Below, one piece after another: positions 1 through 8,145 of a DNA stretch of 51,441 nt (position 1 is the first letter of the stretch; each line of letters begins with the position of its first letter). Source of the DNA: JAAYUK01 sp964392915 (GTDB lineage Bacteria > Nitrospirota > Thermodesulfovibrionia > Thermodesulfovibrionales > Dissulfurispiraceae); the NCBI GenBank assembly GCA_964392915.1, contig CAYMRS010000013.1, positions 1-51,441 on the forward strand, in the 5' to 3' direction. Position numbers and translations under genes: made by a program. The notes under the pieces were generated by a model, which was given only the letters and a program-made list of their open reading frames with translations, made no database searches and was not told the DNA's origin.

Positions 1-14
1 TGAAAGGAGATTGT

Positions 15-941
15 ATGGAAAAAAAAGTAACAATTATCGGAGCAGGAAACGTAGGCGCTTCAACAGCTCAGCTTGTCGCGTCTTCCGGACTGGCTGACCT
101 CGTTCTGTTTGACGTCATCGAAGGCATACCGCAGGGCAAGGCGCTTGATTTGGCGGCGGCATGCCCGTTTTACCGGTCGGCCTCTCAGTGCGTCGGCACC
201 AATGATTTTGCCGACACGGCAAATTCCGACGTTATCGTCATTACTGCCGGACTGGCCCGCAAGCCCGGCATGAGCCGCGACGACCTGCTTATGGCAAACG
301 CGAAGATCGTCGGTGACGTGGCCGAAAAGAGCGCGAAGGTCTCCCCGAACGCTGTCATCGTCGTTGTCACCAATCCGATGGATGTAATGGCTCAGCTTAC
401 GCTGAAGGTGACCGGGTTCGCGAAGCACAAGGTCGTCGGAATGGGCGGACTGCTCGATTCAGCCCGTTTCCGTACATTTGTTGCAATGGAACTCTGCGTG
501 TCGGTTCAGGACGTCGAGGCACAGGTGCTCGGCGGCCACGGCGACCTGATGGTCCCGATGCCGCGATTCACGACGGTGAAGGGCATTCCGATCACCGAAC
601 TGATTCCGGCGGATCGTATTGATGCTCTTGTCCAGCGTACCCGCACCGGCGGCGCAGAAATTGTCGGCCTGCTGAAGACCGGCAGCGCGTATTACGCGCC
701 GGCGGCATCGACCTTTCAGATGATCAAAGCAATATTGCTCGCCGAGCAGCGCCTGCTGCCGTGCTCGCCGTATGTCGATGGGGCATACGGCCTTGACGGC
801 GTCTGCACCGGTGTTCCGACCGTACTCGGCAAAAACGGCGTCGAGAAAATAGTTGAGCTGAGACTGAATGAGCAGGAGGCGGCGGATTTTGCGAAGTCGG
901 TCGCAGCCGTGCGCGCGCTCACCAGGATTATCGGCGTTTAA
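15..941 (+). CDS. mdh: Malate dehydrogenase (LDH-like, NAD-dependent)
   Basis: Interconverts malate and oxaloacetate with NAD in the cytoplasm. The 308-residue protein has the Rossmann loop GAGNVG (9-14), an Asp at 33 that favours NAD over NADP, substrate-binding Arg82, Arg88 and Arg151, and the catalytic His in GGHGD (His175). Length and motifs match the LDH-like MDH family; Arg82 rather than Gln at the specificity position supports malate over lactate. AGGAG sits six bases before the ATG. It heads a compact cluster with oadG, oadA and oadB, so its oxaloacetate is probably the substrate of the decarboxylase. The bases before it are too few to show the promoter or whether another gene lies upstream. 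Confidence 0.95.
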   Translation: MEKKVTIIGAGNVGASTAQLVASSGLADLVLFDVIEGIPQGKALDLAAACPFYRSASQCVGTNDFADTANSDVIVITAGLARKPGMSRDDLLMANAKIVGDVAEKSAKVSPNAVIVVVTNPMDVMAQLTLKVTGFAKHKVVGMGGLLDSARFRTFVAMELCVSVQDVEAQVLGGHGDLMVPMPRFTTVKGIPITELIPADRIDALVQRTRTGGAEIVGLLKTGSAYYAPAASTFQMIKAILLAEQRLLPCSPYVDGAYGLDGVCTGVPTVLGKNGVEKIVELRLNEQEAADFAKSVAAVRALTRIIGV

Positions 942-962
942 TACGGCAGCAGAGGGAGAGCT

Positions 963-1256
963 ATGAACTGGTCTCAGGATTTTATACAGGCAACTGTCAT
1001 CATGGTGCTCGGCATGGGAGTGACGTTTGCGTTCCTGGCCACACTGATTTTTGCGATGCGGACGACGGCGAAGATCATCGCCAGGCTTGTGCCGGCACCC
1101 GAACCGCTACCTGCCTCACGAACTGCCGCGCCCGTGGCTTTCGACAGGAACGAAGGCGAGGTTGTCGCGGCAATCACCATCGCGGTAAAAAAACATCATG
1201 CCGATAAAAAAAGCAGCACTCTTTTAAGGATGCCGAATGGCTCACGTAAAAATTAG
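963..1256 (+). CDS. oadG: Oxaloacetate decarboxylase gamma-type subunit (OadG-like)
   Basis: Small membrane protein of 97 residues with one N-terminal transmembrane helix (about 10-32), a proline/alanine-rich linker and a short charged C-terminal tail. This is the architecture of the OadG/MmdD gamma subunit, which anchors the carboxyltransferase to the Na+ pump. Sequence identity in such short subunits is low, so the call rests mainly on topology and on its place directly before oadA, with which it overlaps by 20 bases. A purine-rich GGGAGAG precedes the ATG. Confidence 0.75.
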   Translation: MNWSQDFIQATVIMVLGMGVTFAFLATLIFAMRTTAKIIARLVPAPEPLPASRTAAPVAFDRNEGEVVAAITIAVKKHHADKKSSTLLRMPNGSRKN

Positions 1257-3018
1257 CGAACTTGTACTCAGAGACGCTCACCAGTCCCTCCATGCCACGC
1301 GTATGCTGACCGGCCACATGCTGCCCATCGCGGTAAAGCTCGACAGCGTCGGCTACTGGTCGATAGAATCGTGGGGCGGCGCAACGTTTGATTCCTGCAT
1401 ACGCTTTCTGAATGAAGACCCGTGGGAAAGAATCCGCAGGCTGAAAGCAGCAATGCCCAAAACGCCGCAGCAGATGCTGCTCCGCGGCCAGACGATTCTC
1501 GGCTACCGGCATTATGCGGATGATGTTGTCGGGAAGTGCGTCGAGCGCATGGCAGTAAACGGCGTCGACGTATTCCGCGTGTTTGACGCGCTCAACGATC
1601 CGCGCAACGTTATGGTGCCGATGAAGGCCGTCAAGAAGGCCGGCAAGCATGCACAGGCCGCGATCAGCTATGCTGTCTCTCCAGTCCATACTGTCGAAGG
1701 CTATGTTGCGCTCGCTCAGGAACTTGCGGGCATGGGCGCGGACAGCATCTGCATTAAGGATATGGCGGCGCTCCTGAGGCCGTATGACGCGTATGCTCTT
1801 GTCAAGGCAATCAAACACAAGATTGATCTGCCGATTCACGTCCATTCGCATGCCACTACCGGCATGTCGGTCGCCACACTGGTAAAGTCTGCAGAGGCCG
1901 GCGCCGAGATCCTCGACGCGGCCATCTCGCCCATGTCGATGGGCACGAGCCATTCGCCGACCGAAACGCTTGTCGAGATATTCCGCGGAACCAAGTTTGA
2001 TACCGGTCTAGACCTGAAAATACTGCTCGAAATTGCCGACTATTTCCGGGAGATTCGTCCCAAATATAAAAAATTCGAAAGCTCGTTTCTCGGCGCTGAT
2101 GCCCGCATTCTTGCGGCCCAGATTCCCGGCGGCATGCTCTCCAACCTCGAAAGCCAGCTCAGGGATCAGAACGCATTCCATCGCCTTGATGAGGTTTTAA
2201 AAGAGAACGCGCAGGTCTGCAGGGACTTTGGCTATCCACCACTCGTCACGCCGACCTCCCAGATTGTCGGCACTCAGGCGGTTCTGAACGTCCTGCTGGG
2301 CCGTTACAAGAAGCTGACCGGAGAGTCGATGAACCTACTTGCCGGCAATTACGGCAAGACTCCGGCGAAGCCGGATACGGAACTCGTCAAAATGGCGCTC
2401 AAGGGTCTGAATATGGAAAAGGCGGTTGATCATCGTCCGGCGGATGACATCCCGAACGAACTGCCGAAGATTGAAGAAGAACTGAAACAGAAGCTTGGCG
2501 TCTCGTCGGTAAATATTGATGACGTGCTGACCTATGCGATGTTTCCGCAGGTCGCGCTGAAATTCTTCGAGACCCGGCATAAGGGACCGGTGTCGTTTGA
2601 CGAGCCCGCAGAGGCGCCGAAACCGACGGCCGTTCCGGCTGCGACTGCACCTTCCCCGGAAGCTTCCGGCCCAGCCGTTTACATTGTGAACGTCGACAAC
2701 AGGGACTATAAGGTTTCGGTCCGTGAAGAAGGCACTGTTCTGATCTCTGATACCGCAGCCCCAGCCGCCGCTTCAGTTGTCGAAACTCCGATGCCGCTCC
2801 TGGCAGGCGGAGTGGATGTTGAGGCTCCGGTCTCAGGCGTTATTCTCAAATATGTAAAACGCAACGGCGACAAGGTAGAGAAGGACGAAACCGTGCTGCT
2901 CATGGAGTCGATGAAGATGGAGCTCGAAATAAAATCAAAGGCAGCGGGCACGATAGTCTTTGTGGTTGATGCCGGTGCAACCGTAGCGGCAGGACAAGTG
3001 CTCGCCAGGGTCGGGTGA
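1237..3018 (+). CDS. oadA: Oxaloacetate decarboxylase alpha subunit / pyruvate carboxylase subunit B (biotin carboxyltransferase)
   Basis: Carboxyltransferase that moves the C4 carboxylate of oxaloacetate to biotin, giving pyruvate. The 593-residue protein starts with the TIM-barrel signature LRDAHQSLHATRM (residues 11-23; metal and substrate site). It continues through the conserved carboxylase region to about 450, then an Ala/Pro-rich linker (about 455-530), and ends in a biotinyl domain with MESMKM, the biotin-accepting lysine being Lys560. AAGGA lies upstream of the start, inside the end of oadG. The same fold serves pyruvate carboxylase subunit B and methylmalonyl-CoA enzymes. The adjacent beta and gamma subunits and mdh favour Na+-translocating oxaloacetate decarboxylase; no biotin carboxylase gene is in view. 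Confidence 0.93.
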   Translation: MAHVKISELVLRDAHQSLHATRMLTGHMLPIAVKLDSVGYWSIESWGGATFDSCIRFLNEDPWERIRRLKAAMPKTPQQMLLRGQTILGYRHYADDVVGKCVERMAVNGVDVFRVFDALNDPRNVMVPMKAVKKAGKHAQAAISYAVSPVHTVEGYVALAQELAGMGADSICIKDMAALLRPYDAYALVKAIKHKIDLPIHVHSHATTGMSVATLVKSAEAGAEILDAAISPMSMGTSHSPTETLVEIFRGTKFDTGLDLKILLEIADYFREIRPKYKKFESSFLGADARILAAQIPGGMLSNLESQLRDQNAFHRLDEVLKENAQVCRDFGYPPLVTPTSQIVGTQAVLNVLLGRYKKLTGESMNLLAGNYGKTPAKPDTELVKMALKGLNMEKAVDHRPADDIPNELPKIEEELKQKLGVSSVNIDDVLTYAMFPQVALKFFETRHKGPVSFDEPAEAPKPTAVPAATAPSPEASGPAVYIVNVDNRDYKVSVREEGTVLISDTAAPAAASVVETPMPLLAGGVDVEAPVSGVILKYVKRNGDKVEKDETVLLMESMKMELEIKSKAAGTIVFVVDAGATVAAGQVLARVG

Positions 3019-4412
3019 GAGGTGCCGTCATGCGGTACTCACTGAAGAAACTCGTCATTGCGATCATCGGCAGCCTGATGATCATCGTCGGGCTGGGTCT
3101 GTATACCGGCATTTCCGGGAACAAATTATTTGCATCGCAGGGACCGGCGACTGTCGAGACTCTGACGCAGACTGCTCCGGCAACCATGCAGTCCGGCATT
3201 CCTTCATCGGCGATGGCTGCGTCCGGACCAAAGAAAGGGCACAGCGACGAGATATCGTTTGTCAACGGACTGGTCAGCATTGCCAAAAACACCGGCGTTT
3301 ACGCATTCATGACCGGCAGCGGGTGGAAGTCGCTGCTCATGATAATCGTCGGATGCATTCTCATCTATCTTGGGGTTGTTAAGGATTTCGAGCCGTTGCT
3401 GCTGGTGCCGATTGCCTTCGGGACGATATTGGTCAACGTCGCGGGCGCGGGCATGGGTTCGGAGCCGCACGGCCTACTCTGGCTCATCTTCAAGTATGGA
3501 ATTGAAACTGAACTGCTTCCGCTGCTCGTCTTTATCGGCATCGGCGCCATGTCCGACTTCGGCCCCATGCTTTCCAACCCGCGCGTTGCGATACTGGGAG
3601 CCGCGGCGCAGTTCGGAGTCTTCGGCACGCTGCTGGGGGTCATGGCGCTGAATCTTTTGCCGGGGTTCGATTTCAGCCTGAAGGAAGCCTGTGCAATAGC
3701 CATCATCGGCGGCGCGGACGGACCGACTTCCATTTATGTGTCGTCGCTGTTTGCTCCGCATCTCATGGGATCCATCGCGGTTGCGGCATATTCGTACATG
3801 GCGATGGTGCCGCTTATCCAGCCGCCAATCATGAGGCTGCTGACCACTGACAAGGAGCGCCTGATCAAAATGCGTCAGGTCCGTGAAGTGCACAAGCTCG
3901 AAAAACTGATGTTTCCGCTGCTCGTGCTCGGACTCTGCGTATTCATTCTGCCATCAGCATTGCCGCTCATGGGCTGCTTTGCCTTCGGCAACTTCGTCAA
4001 GGAAAGCGGCTGCCTCGAGCGTCTTTCCAAGACGATGCAGAACGAATTGATGAACCTTGCGACAATCTTTCTTGGGCTGGGAGTCGGCATGCAGATGTCG
4101 GCCGACAAGTTTCTGAATCTCCAGACCCTCGGTATTATCGCGCTTGGTCTGCTTGCATTTTCACTCGGCACGGCCGGAGGAGTCATATGCGCCAAGGTCA
4201 TGAACAAGCTGACCCCGAACAATCTGGTGAACCCGCTGATCGGCTCTGCCGGCGTTTCGGCATTCCCGATGGCCGCCCGCGTATCCAACAAACTCGGGCT
4301 TCAGTACGACCCGCATAACTTCCTGCTGATGCACGCTCTCGGCGCGAATGTTGCCGGGCAGGTCGGCTCGGTCGTGGCGGCTGGCGTCATTCTGGCGATA
4401 TTCGGGTATTAG
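3015..4412 (+). CDS. oadB: Na+-translocating decarboxylase beta subunit
   Basis: Integral membrane subunit that decarboxylates carboxybiotin and exports Na+. It is strongly hydrophobic with about ten helices and carries family blocks SDFGPMLSNPR, IGGADGPTS (the Asp essential for Na+ movement) and YSYMAMVPLIQPPIM, plus a C-terminal GSAGVSAFPMAARVS block. At 465 residues it is longer than the core family because of an N-terminal helix plus a polar stretch (about 45-80). The GTG at 3015 overlaps the oadA stop by four bases. ATG at 3030 (MRYSLKK) has GAGAGG just upstream and is an equally or more likely start. A strong terminator follows. Confidence 0.93.
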   Translation: MRGAVMRYSLKKLVIAIIGSLMIIVGLGLYTGISGNKLFASQGPATVETLTQTAPATMQSGIPSSAMAASGPKKGHSDEISFVNGLVSIAKNTGVYAFMTGSGWKSLLMIIVGCILIYLGVVKDFEPLLLVPIAFGTILVNVAGAGMGSEPHGLLWLIFKYGIETELLPLLVFIGIGAMSDFGPMLSNPRVAILGAAAQFGVFGTLLGVMALNLLPGFDFSLKEACAIAIIGGADGPTSIYVSSLFAPHLMGSIAVAAYSYMAMVPLIQPPIMRLLTTDKERLIKMRQVREVHKLEKLMFPLLVLGLCVFILPSALPLMGCFAFGNFVKESGCLERLSKTMQNELMNLATIFLGLGVGMQMSADKFLNLQTLGIIALGLLAFSLGTAGGVICAKVMNKLTPNNLVNPLIGSAGVSAFPMAARVSNKLGLQYDPHNFLLMHALGANVAGQVGSVVAAGVILAIFGY

Positions 4413-4431
4413 AAAGATAGGCAGCGCGTTG

Positions 4432-4471
4432 AAAGAAAAGGCGCCCGGCTCCTCCGGGTGCCTTTTCTTTT
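4432..4471 (+). terminator. Rho-independent terminator of the mdh-oad operon
   Basis: A long stem pairs AAAGAAAAGGCGCCCGG with CCGGGTGCCTTTTCTTT around a short CTCCT loop, with one G-T wobble. The T-rich 3' arm supplies the U-tract. It lies 20 bases after the oadB stop codon. The A-rich 5' arm could let it work on both strands. Confidence 0.9.
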
Positions 4472-4499
4472 GAGGAGTTCTGGGACCCGCTCCAAAGGC

Positions 4500-4735
4500 A
4501 TCACAAAGGGCACACAACTCATAACTCCCCGCCCGGGGAGTTAGCCTTTCAATTTTTAGAGGAGTCCGTGAGGTATTTTCGTGATTAGAAGCGATAAATG
4601 TTTCTGCAACAAAGGCAAATCTCAAGAGGGGAGCAGGTTAGCGGAAGACTTGCAAATTAGGCGTTTGCTGTTCTTTCTCTGCTGTTTCATGCCCCTCCCG
4701 GGGGCAAGAGAGAGCTGGGGGTGGCCTTATCAGAA
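4500..4735. repeat. Intergenic GC-rich palindromic repeats (copy 1)
   Basis: This gap has no convincing gene. It holds a perfect dyad, AACTCCCC-GCCC-GGGGAGTT (4523-4542). A second G/C-run block (about 4680-4722) begins TGCTGTTTCAT followed by CCCCTCCCGGGGG and ends in CAAGAG..GCTGGGGG. Both blocks have counterparts at 22885-23020, in the same order and with the same lead-in words (CATAACTCCCC and TGCTGTTTCAT). This suggests an interspersed non-coding repeat family. Confidence 0.5.
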
Positions 4736-4755
4736 GCTGCGCGGTCTGCTACAAT
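4727..4755 (+). promoter_or_regulatory. Candidate sigma-70 promoter for the PhnD-like operon
   Basis: TTATCA (4727-4732) and TACAAT (4750-4755) are separated by exactly 17 bases. This predicts a start near 4762 and a leader of only about 12 bases before the GTG at 4774, which carries GAGAGG as ribosome binding site. Confidence 0.5.
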
Positions 4756-4773
4756 GAGACGAGAGGTCTTTCC

Positions 4774-5700
4774 GTGAAGATCAAGAAGTCACTCGCTATT
4801 CTGCTGTTTCTTGTGGTGCTCGCAGGATGCACGAACGAGCCGGTTACAACAGTCGATCTCGCAAAGCGCGCCGACATCGCTGTTGCGCGGGAGGCCGGGG
4901 TCATAACGTATGCCTATCTTCCGCAATATTCGCATCGCACCTCCTATCAGCGCCATTATCAGTTAATCGAGTATCTCCGCAGGGAAACCGGGCTGAAGAT
5001 TGAACAGGTTTTTCCCGATACCTTTGACGAACATATCAAAATGGTCGGGCAGGGGAAGATTGACGTATCCTTTTCGAATCCGGTGGTTTACGCGTTCATA
5101 GCGAAGCGGTACGGTGCCCGGGCATTTGCGCGCATCATCGAACCTGACGGTAAGGCCGAGTTCAGAGGGCTTATCTTTACCCGTTCCGACAACGCGGCCA
5201 TTCGCACCCTGCAGGACTGCCGCGGCAAACGCTGGTACGCGGTCGACCCGGCGTCGGCAGGCGGGTATCTTTTTGGACTGGGGCATTTTTATGAGCATGG
5301 CATCAAAAAGGAGGATTTCGCGGAAATCGCCTTTGCTCCCGGTCCCGGCGGCAAGTCGGAAAAGGTGGTTCTTGCGGTTCATGCCGGGAAATATGACTTC
5401 GGCACGGTGCGCGAGGGAACGCTCGCGGTCATTTCAGACAAAATCGATATCAGCGAAATTCGTGTTGTAGCACAGACACGCCGGTATCCGGGGTGGGTGT
5501 ATGCCGCGCGGAAGGACCTTGACCCGGATGTTGTCGCCCGCGTGCGAAACGCCCTGCTGAAGCTGGATCGAAACAATCCCGATCACCGGCCTATTCTTGA
5601 TGCGGCGCATATAAACGGCATGATCCCGTCTCATGACGGAGAATTTGATGAGGTGCGAACCCTTATTAATACCGTGGGACTGCCGCTCGATCCCGGATAA
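4774..5700 (+). CDS. PhnD-like periplasmic substrate-binding lipoprotein
   Basis: A 308-residue lipoprotein with an N-terminal signal peptide ending in the lipobox LAGC (Cys about 19) and a type 2 periplasmic-binding fold of the phosphonate/phosphite/phosphate-binding PhnD group. Visible family features are a first strand with a short polar motif (ITYAYLPQYS), the hinge block VGQGKIDVSFSNPVVY and the second-lobe segment GKRWYAVDPASAGGYLFGLGHF. No ABC permease or ATPase is next to it; instead it precedes a membrane histidine kinase by four bases. It therefore probably presents a ligand to the kinase's periplasmic domain rather than feeding a transporter. The start is GTG with GAGAGG upstream. 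The ligand is unknown. Confidence 0.85.
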   Translation: MKIKKSLAILLFLVVLAGCTNEPVTTVDLAKRADIAVAREAGVITYAYLPQYSHRTSYQRHYQLIEYLRRETGLKIEQVFPDTFDEHIKMVGQGKIDVSFSNPVVYAFIAKRYGARAFARIIEPDGKAEFRGLIFTRSDNAAIRTLQDCRGKRWYAVDPASAGGYLFGLGHFYEHGIKKEDFAEIAFAPGPGGKSEKVVLAVHAGKYDFGTVREGTLAVISDKIDISEIRVVAQTRRYPGWVYAARKDLDPDVVARVRNALLKLDRNNPDHRPILDAAHINGMIPSHDGEFDEVRTLINTVGLPLDPG

Positions 5701-5704
5701 TACA

Positions 5705-7762
5705 ATGCAAGCCCTTTTCAGAAAAATAGCGCAGGCCCGTTTCGGAACGAAGATATCGGCGAGCATTGTCACAATTCTCCTTCTGCTCGGCATCGGACTT
5801 TCAATAACTATGCATCAACTGGTGCTGCAGTCGCTGTTGTCCGAAAATCGCGTGCGGGGGGCCTCCATGGCGGGCAATCTTGCTGCCAGGGCTACGGAGC
5901 CGCTGCTCGCGGTTGATTATCTGCAGCTCAGAAATCTGGTAGACGGGGCAGTCAAGGCGGATCCGGATGCTGCCTATGCGTTCGTGACAGATCAGAAAGG
6001 CAATCCCGTCGTGCATACCTTCAGCGGAGGGTTCCCGGTTGATCTGCGAGCAGTGAATCCTGTCGGCGATACGGATACCCATCAGGTCGTCCGTCTTGCG
6101 GCCGCTTCAGCTGATATTTATGATTTCGCGGCGCCCATTGTTATCGGGACTGGCCGGATTGGCACGGTCCGGATTGGTCTCTCCCTTGACCGGGTCAATC
6201 AGGTTGTGTGGCGGGTAACCTGGACGATTGTCATTTCAATTGTTGGAGCTATTGCCCTGGCTGGCATTGTCAGCACAGGCCTGGCTCGCACCGTGACGAG
6301 AAAAATCAGGACCCTGCACCAGGCGGCAGAGGAGATCGTCAAGGGCAACCTCGACAGCAGGGCTGCCCCGCGCGCTGAAGGGCACTGCTGGGAAATGATG
6401 CACTGCGACAAGGGCGACTGTCCGGCGCATGGCGACCCATCCCGCCGCTGCTGGTATCTCGTCGGCACACTATGCCCATCATGCGGAACGGGTGCATATA
6501 AGACCAAGATTGAGAATTGTCGCGAGTGTGCAGTCTACAAGCGAAACGCGGGTGATGAAGTGCAGCATCTGGCGGAGTTTTTCGATGTCATGGCCTTCAC
6601 GCTCAAGGAGCGTATGGAAGAGTTGCGCGCCACCGAGACGGGCCTTCGTATGCAGCAACAGCTTGTGCAGACCATTCTGGATGCGACTCCCGATCTCGTT
6701 TCGCTGAAGGACATGCAGCTCCGCTACCGCGGTGTGAACAAGGCATTCTGCCTGTTCGTCGGAAAGCCGGAAACGGAGATTATCGGCAAGAGTGTCGCGG
6801 ATGTTTTTTCGCCTGAGCAGGCGGTTCCGGCATCCAATGAGGAGTTGCAGGTGATGCGGACGAATCAGCCGGTTTCGGTAGAGCGTCCGTTTACAGCCCT
6901 TAACGGAGAGCGCCGGATGTTTCATGTCGTGAAGACGGCGGTGCTCGATGCGGACGGCGCTGTGATCGGAGTCCTGAGCACGGCTCGCGACATTACCGAG
7001 ATGCGCAGTCTATACGAGCGGGTGGCACACACGCAGCGGCTTGAGTCTCTCGGCCAGCTTGCTGCCGGGGTGGCGCATGAAATCAACACGCCGCTCGGGA
7101 TTATTCTTGGATATGCCCAGCTTTCGACGGAAGATGTGCCGGAAGGGTCGGAGCTTCGCGAAAATCTGGTCTTGATAGAAAAGTACGCGCGCATCTGCAA
7201 AAAAATTGTCGCGGATCTGCTCAGCTTCTCCCGGCACACGGAAAGCGTACTGCAACCGCTCGACCTGAATGAACTCATCTGCCAGATCTCCGATATCGTC
7301 GAGCATACGTTCGGCCTTGATCGCATCACGATTATCCGTGAACCAGGAGCAGAGCTTCCATCTGTCACCGGCGACCGGGAGAAACTGGGGCAGGTAATCA
7401 TGAATTTGCTAACCAACGCGCATGACGCTATCGGGTCGGATGGCCGCATCACCATCGGCTCACGCTTCGACCGCGAGGCAGGCGAGGCCGTCATCGAGGT
7501 GAGCGATACCGGACCCGGGATACCGCTCGGATATCGCGAGCGCATCTTTGAGCCGTTTTTTACTACAAAGGGCGTCGGCAAAGGCACAGGGCTGGGGCTG
7601 TCCGTTACGTTCGGGATTGTGAAAGAGCACGGAGGGAGAATTGATGTCATCAGCCCCTATGTTCCGCCGCATGCGGAGAACGGATCAGACGGGCAGGGCG
7701 GGACACTGTTCAGCATCAGACTGCCGGTTTGGCAGACGCAACCAGCGGTGAAGGAGGGGTAG
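5705..7762 (+). CDS. Membrane sensor histidine kinase with HAMP, two-CW Cys-rich module and PAS domain
   Basis: A 685-residue kinase. In order: TM1 (about 17-38), a periplasmic sensor domain of about 130 residues, TM2 (about 169-195) and HAMP. Then comes a Cys-rich module (about 225-280) with CWEMMHC, CPAHG, CWYLVGTLC and CRECA, the pattern of the two-CW domain found in deltaproteobacterial kinases. It may bind metal or an Fe-S cluster. A PAS domain (about 320-430) follows, then HisKA with the phospho-His in VAHEINTPLG (about 458) and a HATPase with N, G1 (DTGPGIP) and G2 (GKGTGLGLS) boxes. The frame is open upstream to 5633, but ATG 5705 follows the PhnD-like stop by four bases and gives a proper TM1. 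The downstream receiver is its likely partner. Confidence 0.9.
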   Translation: MQALFRKIAQARFGTKISASIVTILLLLGIGLSITMHQLVLQSLLSENRVRGASMAGNLAARATEPLLAVDYLQLRNLVDGAVKADPDAAYAFVTDQKGNPVVHTFSGGFPVDLRAVNPVGDTDTHQVVRLAAASADIYDFAAPIVIGTGRIGTVRIGLSLDRVNQVVWRVTWTIVISIVGAIALAGIVSTGLARTVTRKIRTLHQAAEEIVKGNLDSRAAPRAEGHCWEMMHCDKGDCPAHGDPSRRCWYLVGTLCPSCGTGAYKTKIENCRECAVYKRNAGDEVQHLAEFFDVMAFTLKERMEELRATETGLRMQQQLVQTILDATPDLVSLKDMQLRYRGVNKAFCLFVGKPETEIIGKSVADVFSPEQAVPASNEELQVMRTNQPVSVERPFTALNGERRMFHVVKTAVLDADGAVIGVLSTARDITEMRSLYERVAHTQRLESLGQLAAGVAHEINTPLGIILGYAQLSTEDVPEGSELRENLVLIEKYARICKKIVADLLSFSRHTESVLQPLDLNELICQISDIVEHTFGLDRITIIREPGAELPSVTGDREKLGQVIMNLLTNAHDAIGSDGRITIGSRFDREAGEAVIEVSDTGPGIPLGYRERIFEPFFTTKGVGKGTGLGLSVTFGIVKEHGGRIDVISPYVPPHAENGSDGQGGTLFSIRLPVWQTQPAVKEG

Positions 7763-7767
7763 ACGGT

Positions 7768-8127
7768 ATGGCACATATTCTGGTGCTGGACGATGTGTTT
7801 GACGCAGTGCAGATGGTGAAGAAGATCCTTGAGCGCAAGGGACATGTGGTGTTTGGATTTACAGACGAGGATGAGGCCCTCGCGTATGTCAGGAACAATC
7901 CCGTTGATCTGGCAATTCTGGATATCAAGCTCCGCAAACTGACCGGCGTTGAGGTGCTGGAGGAGCTGCATACGCTTCACCCCGCCATCAAGGTGATTAT
8001 GCTGACTGGCTACCCTACGCTCGAAACTGCGCGCGAGGCAGTCCGTCTCGGCGCCCGGGAGTATTGCGTGAAGCCGATAGAGAAGGATGAGCTCGAGCAG
8101 AAGGTCGAGTCTGTCCTTGCTCTGTAA
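7768..8127 (+). CDS. Stand-alone receiver-domain response regulator (CheY-like)
   Basis: A 119-residue single receiver domain: acidic pair in LVLDD, phospho-acceptor Asp in LAILDIK (about 50), switch Thr in MLTGY and the conserved Lys in VKPI. There is no output domain, so it must act by protein contact, for instance on the PEP-synthase-like protein encoded 18 bases downstream, or as a phosphorelay step. ATG 7768 has a strong GGAGGGG upstream; an earlier in-frame ATG at 7729 lies inside the kinase gene and is unlikely. Confidence 0.9.
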   Translation: MAHILVLDDVFDAVQMVKKILERKGHVVFGFTDEDEALAYVRNNPVDLAILDIKLRKLTGVEVLEELHTLHPAIKVIMLTGYPTLETAREAVRLGAREYCVKPIEKDELEQKVESVLAL

Positions 8128-8145
8128 ACGGGGGATCTCCAACGC

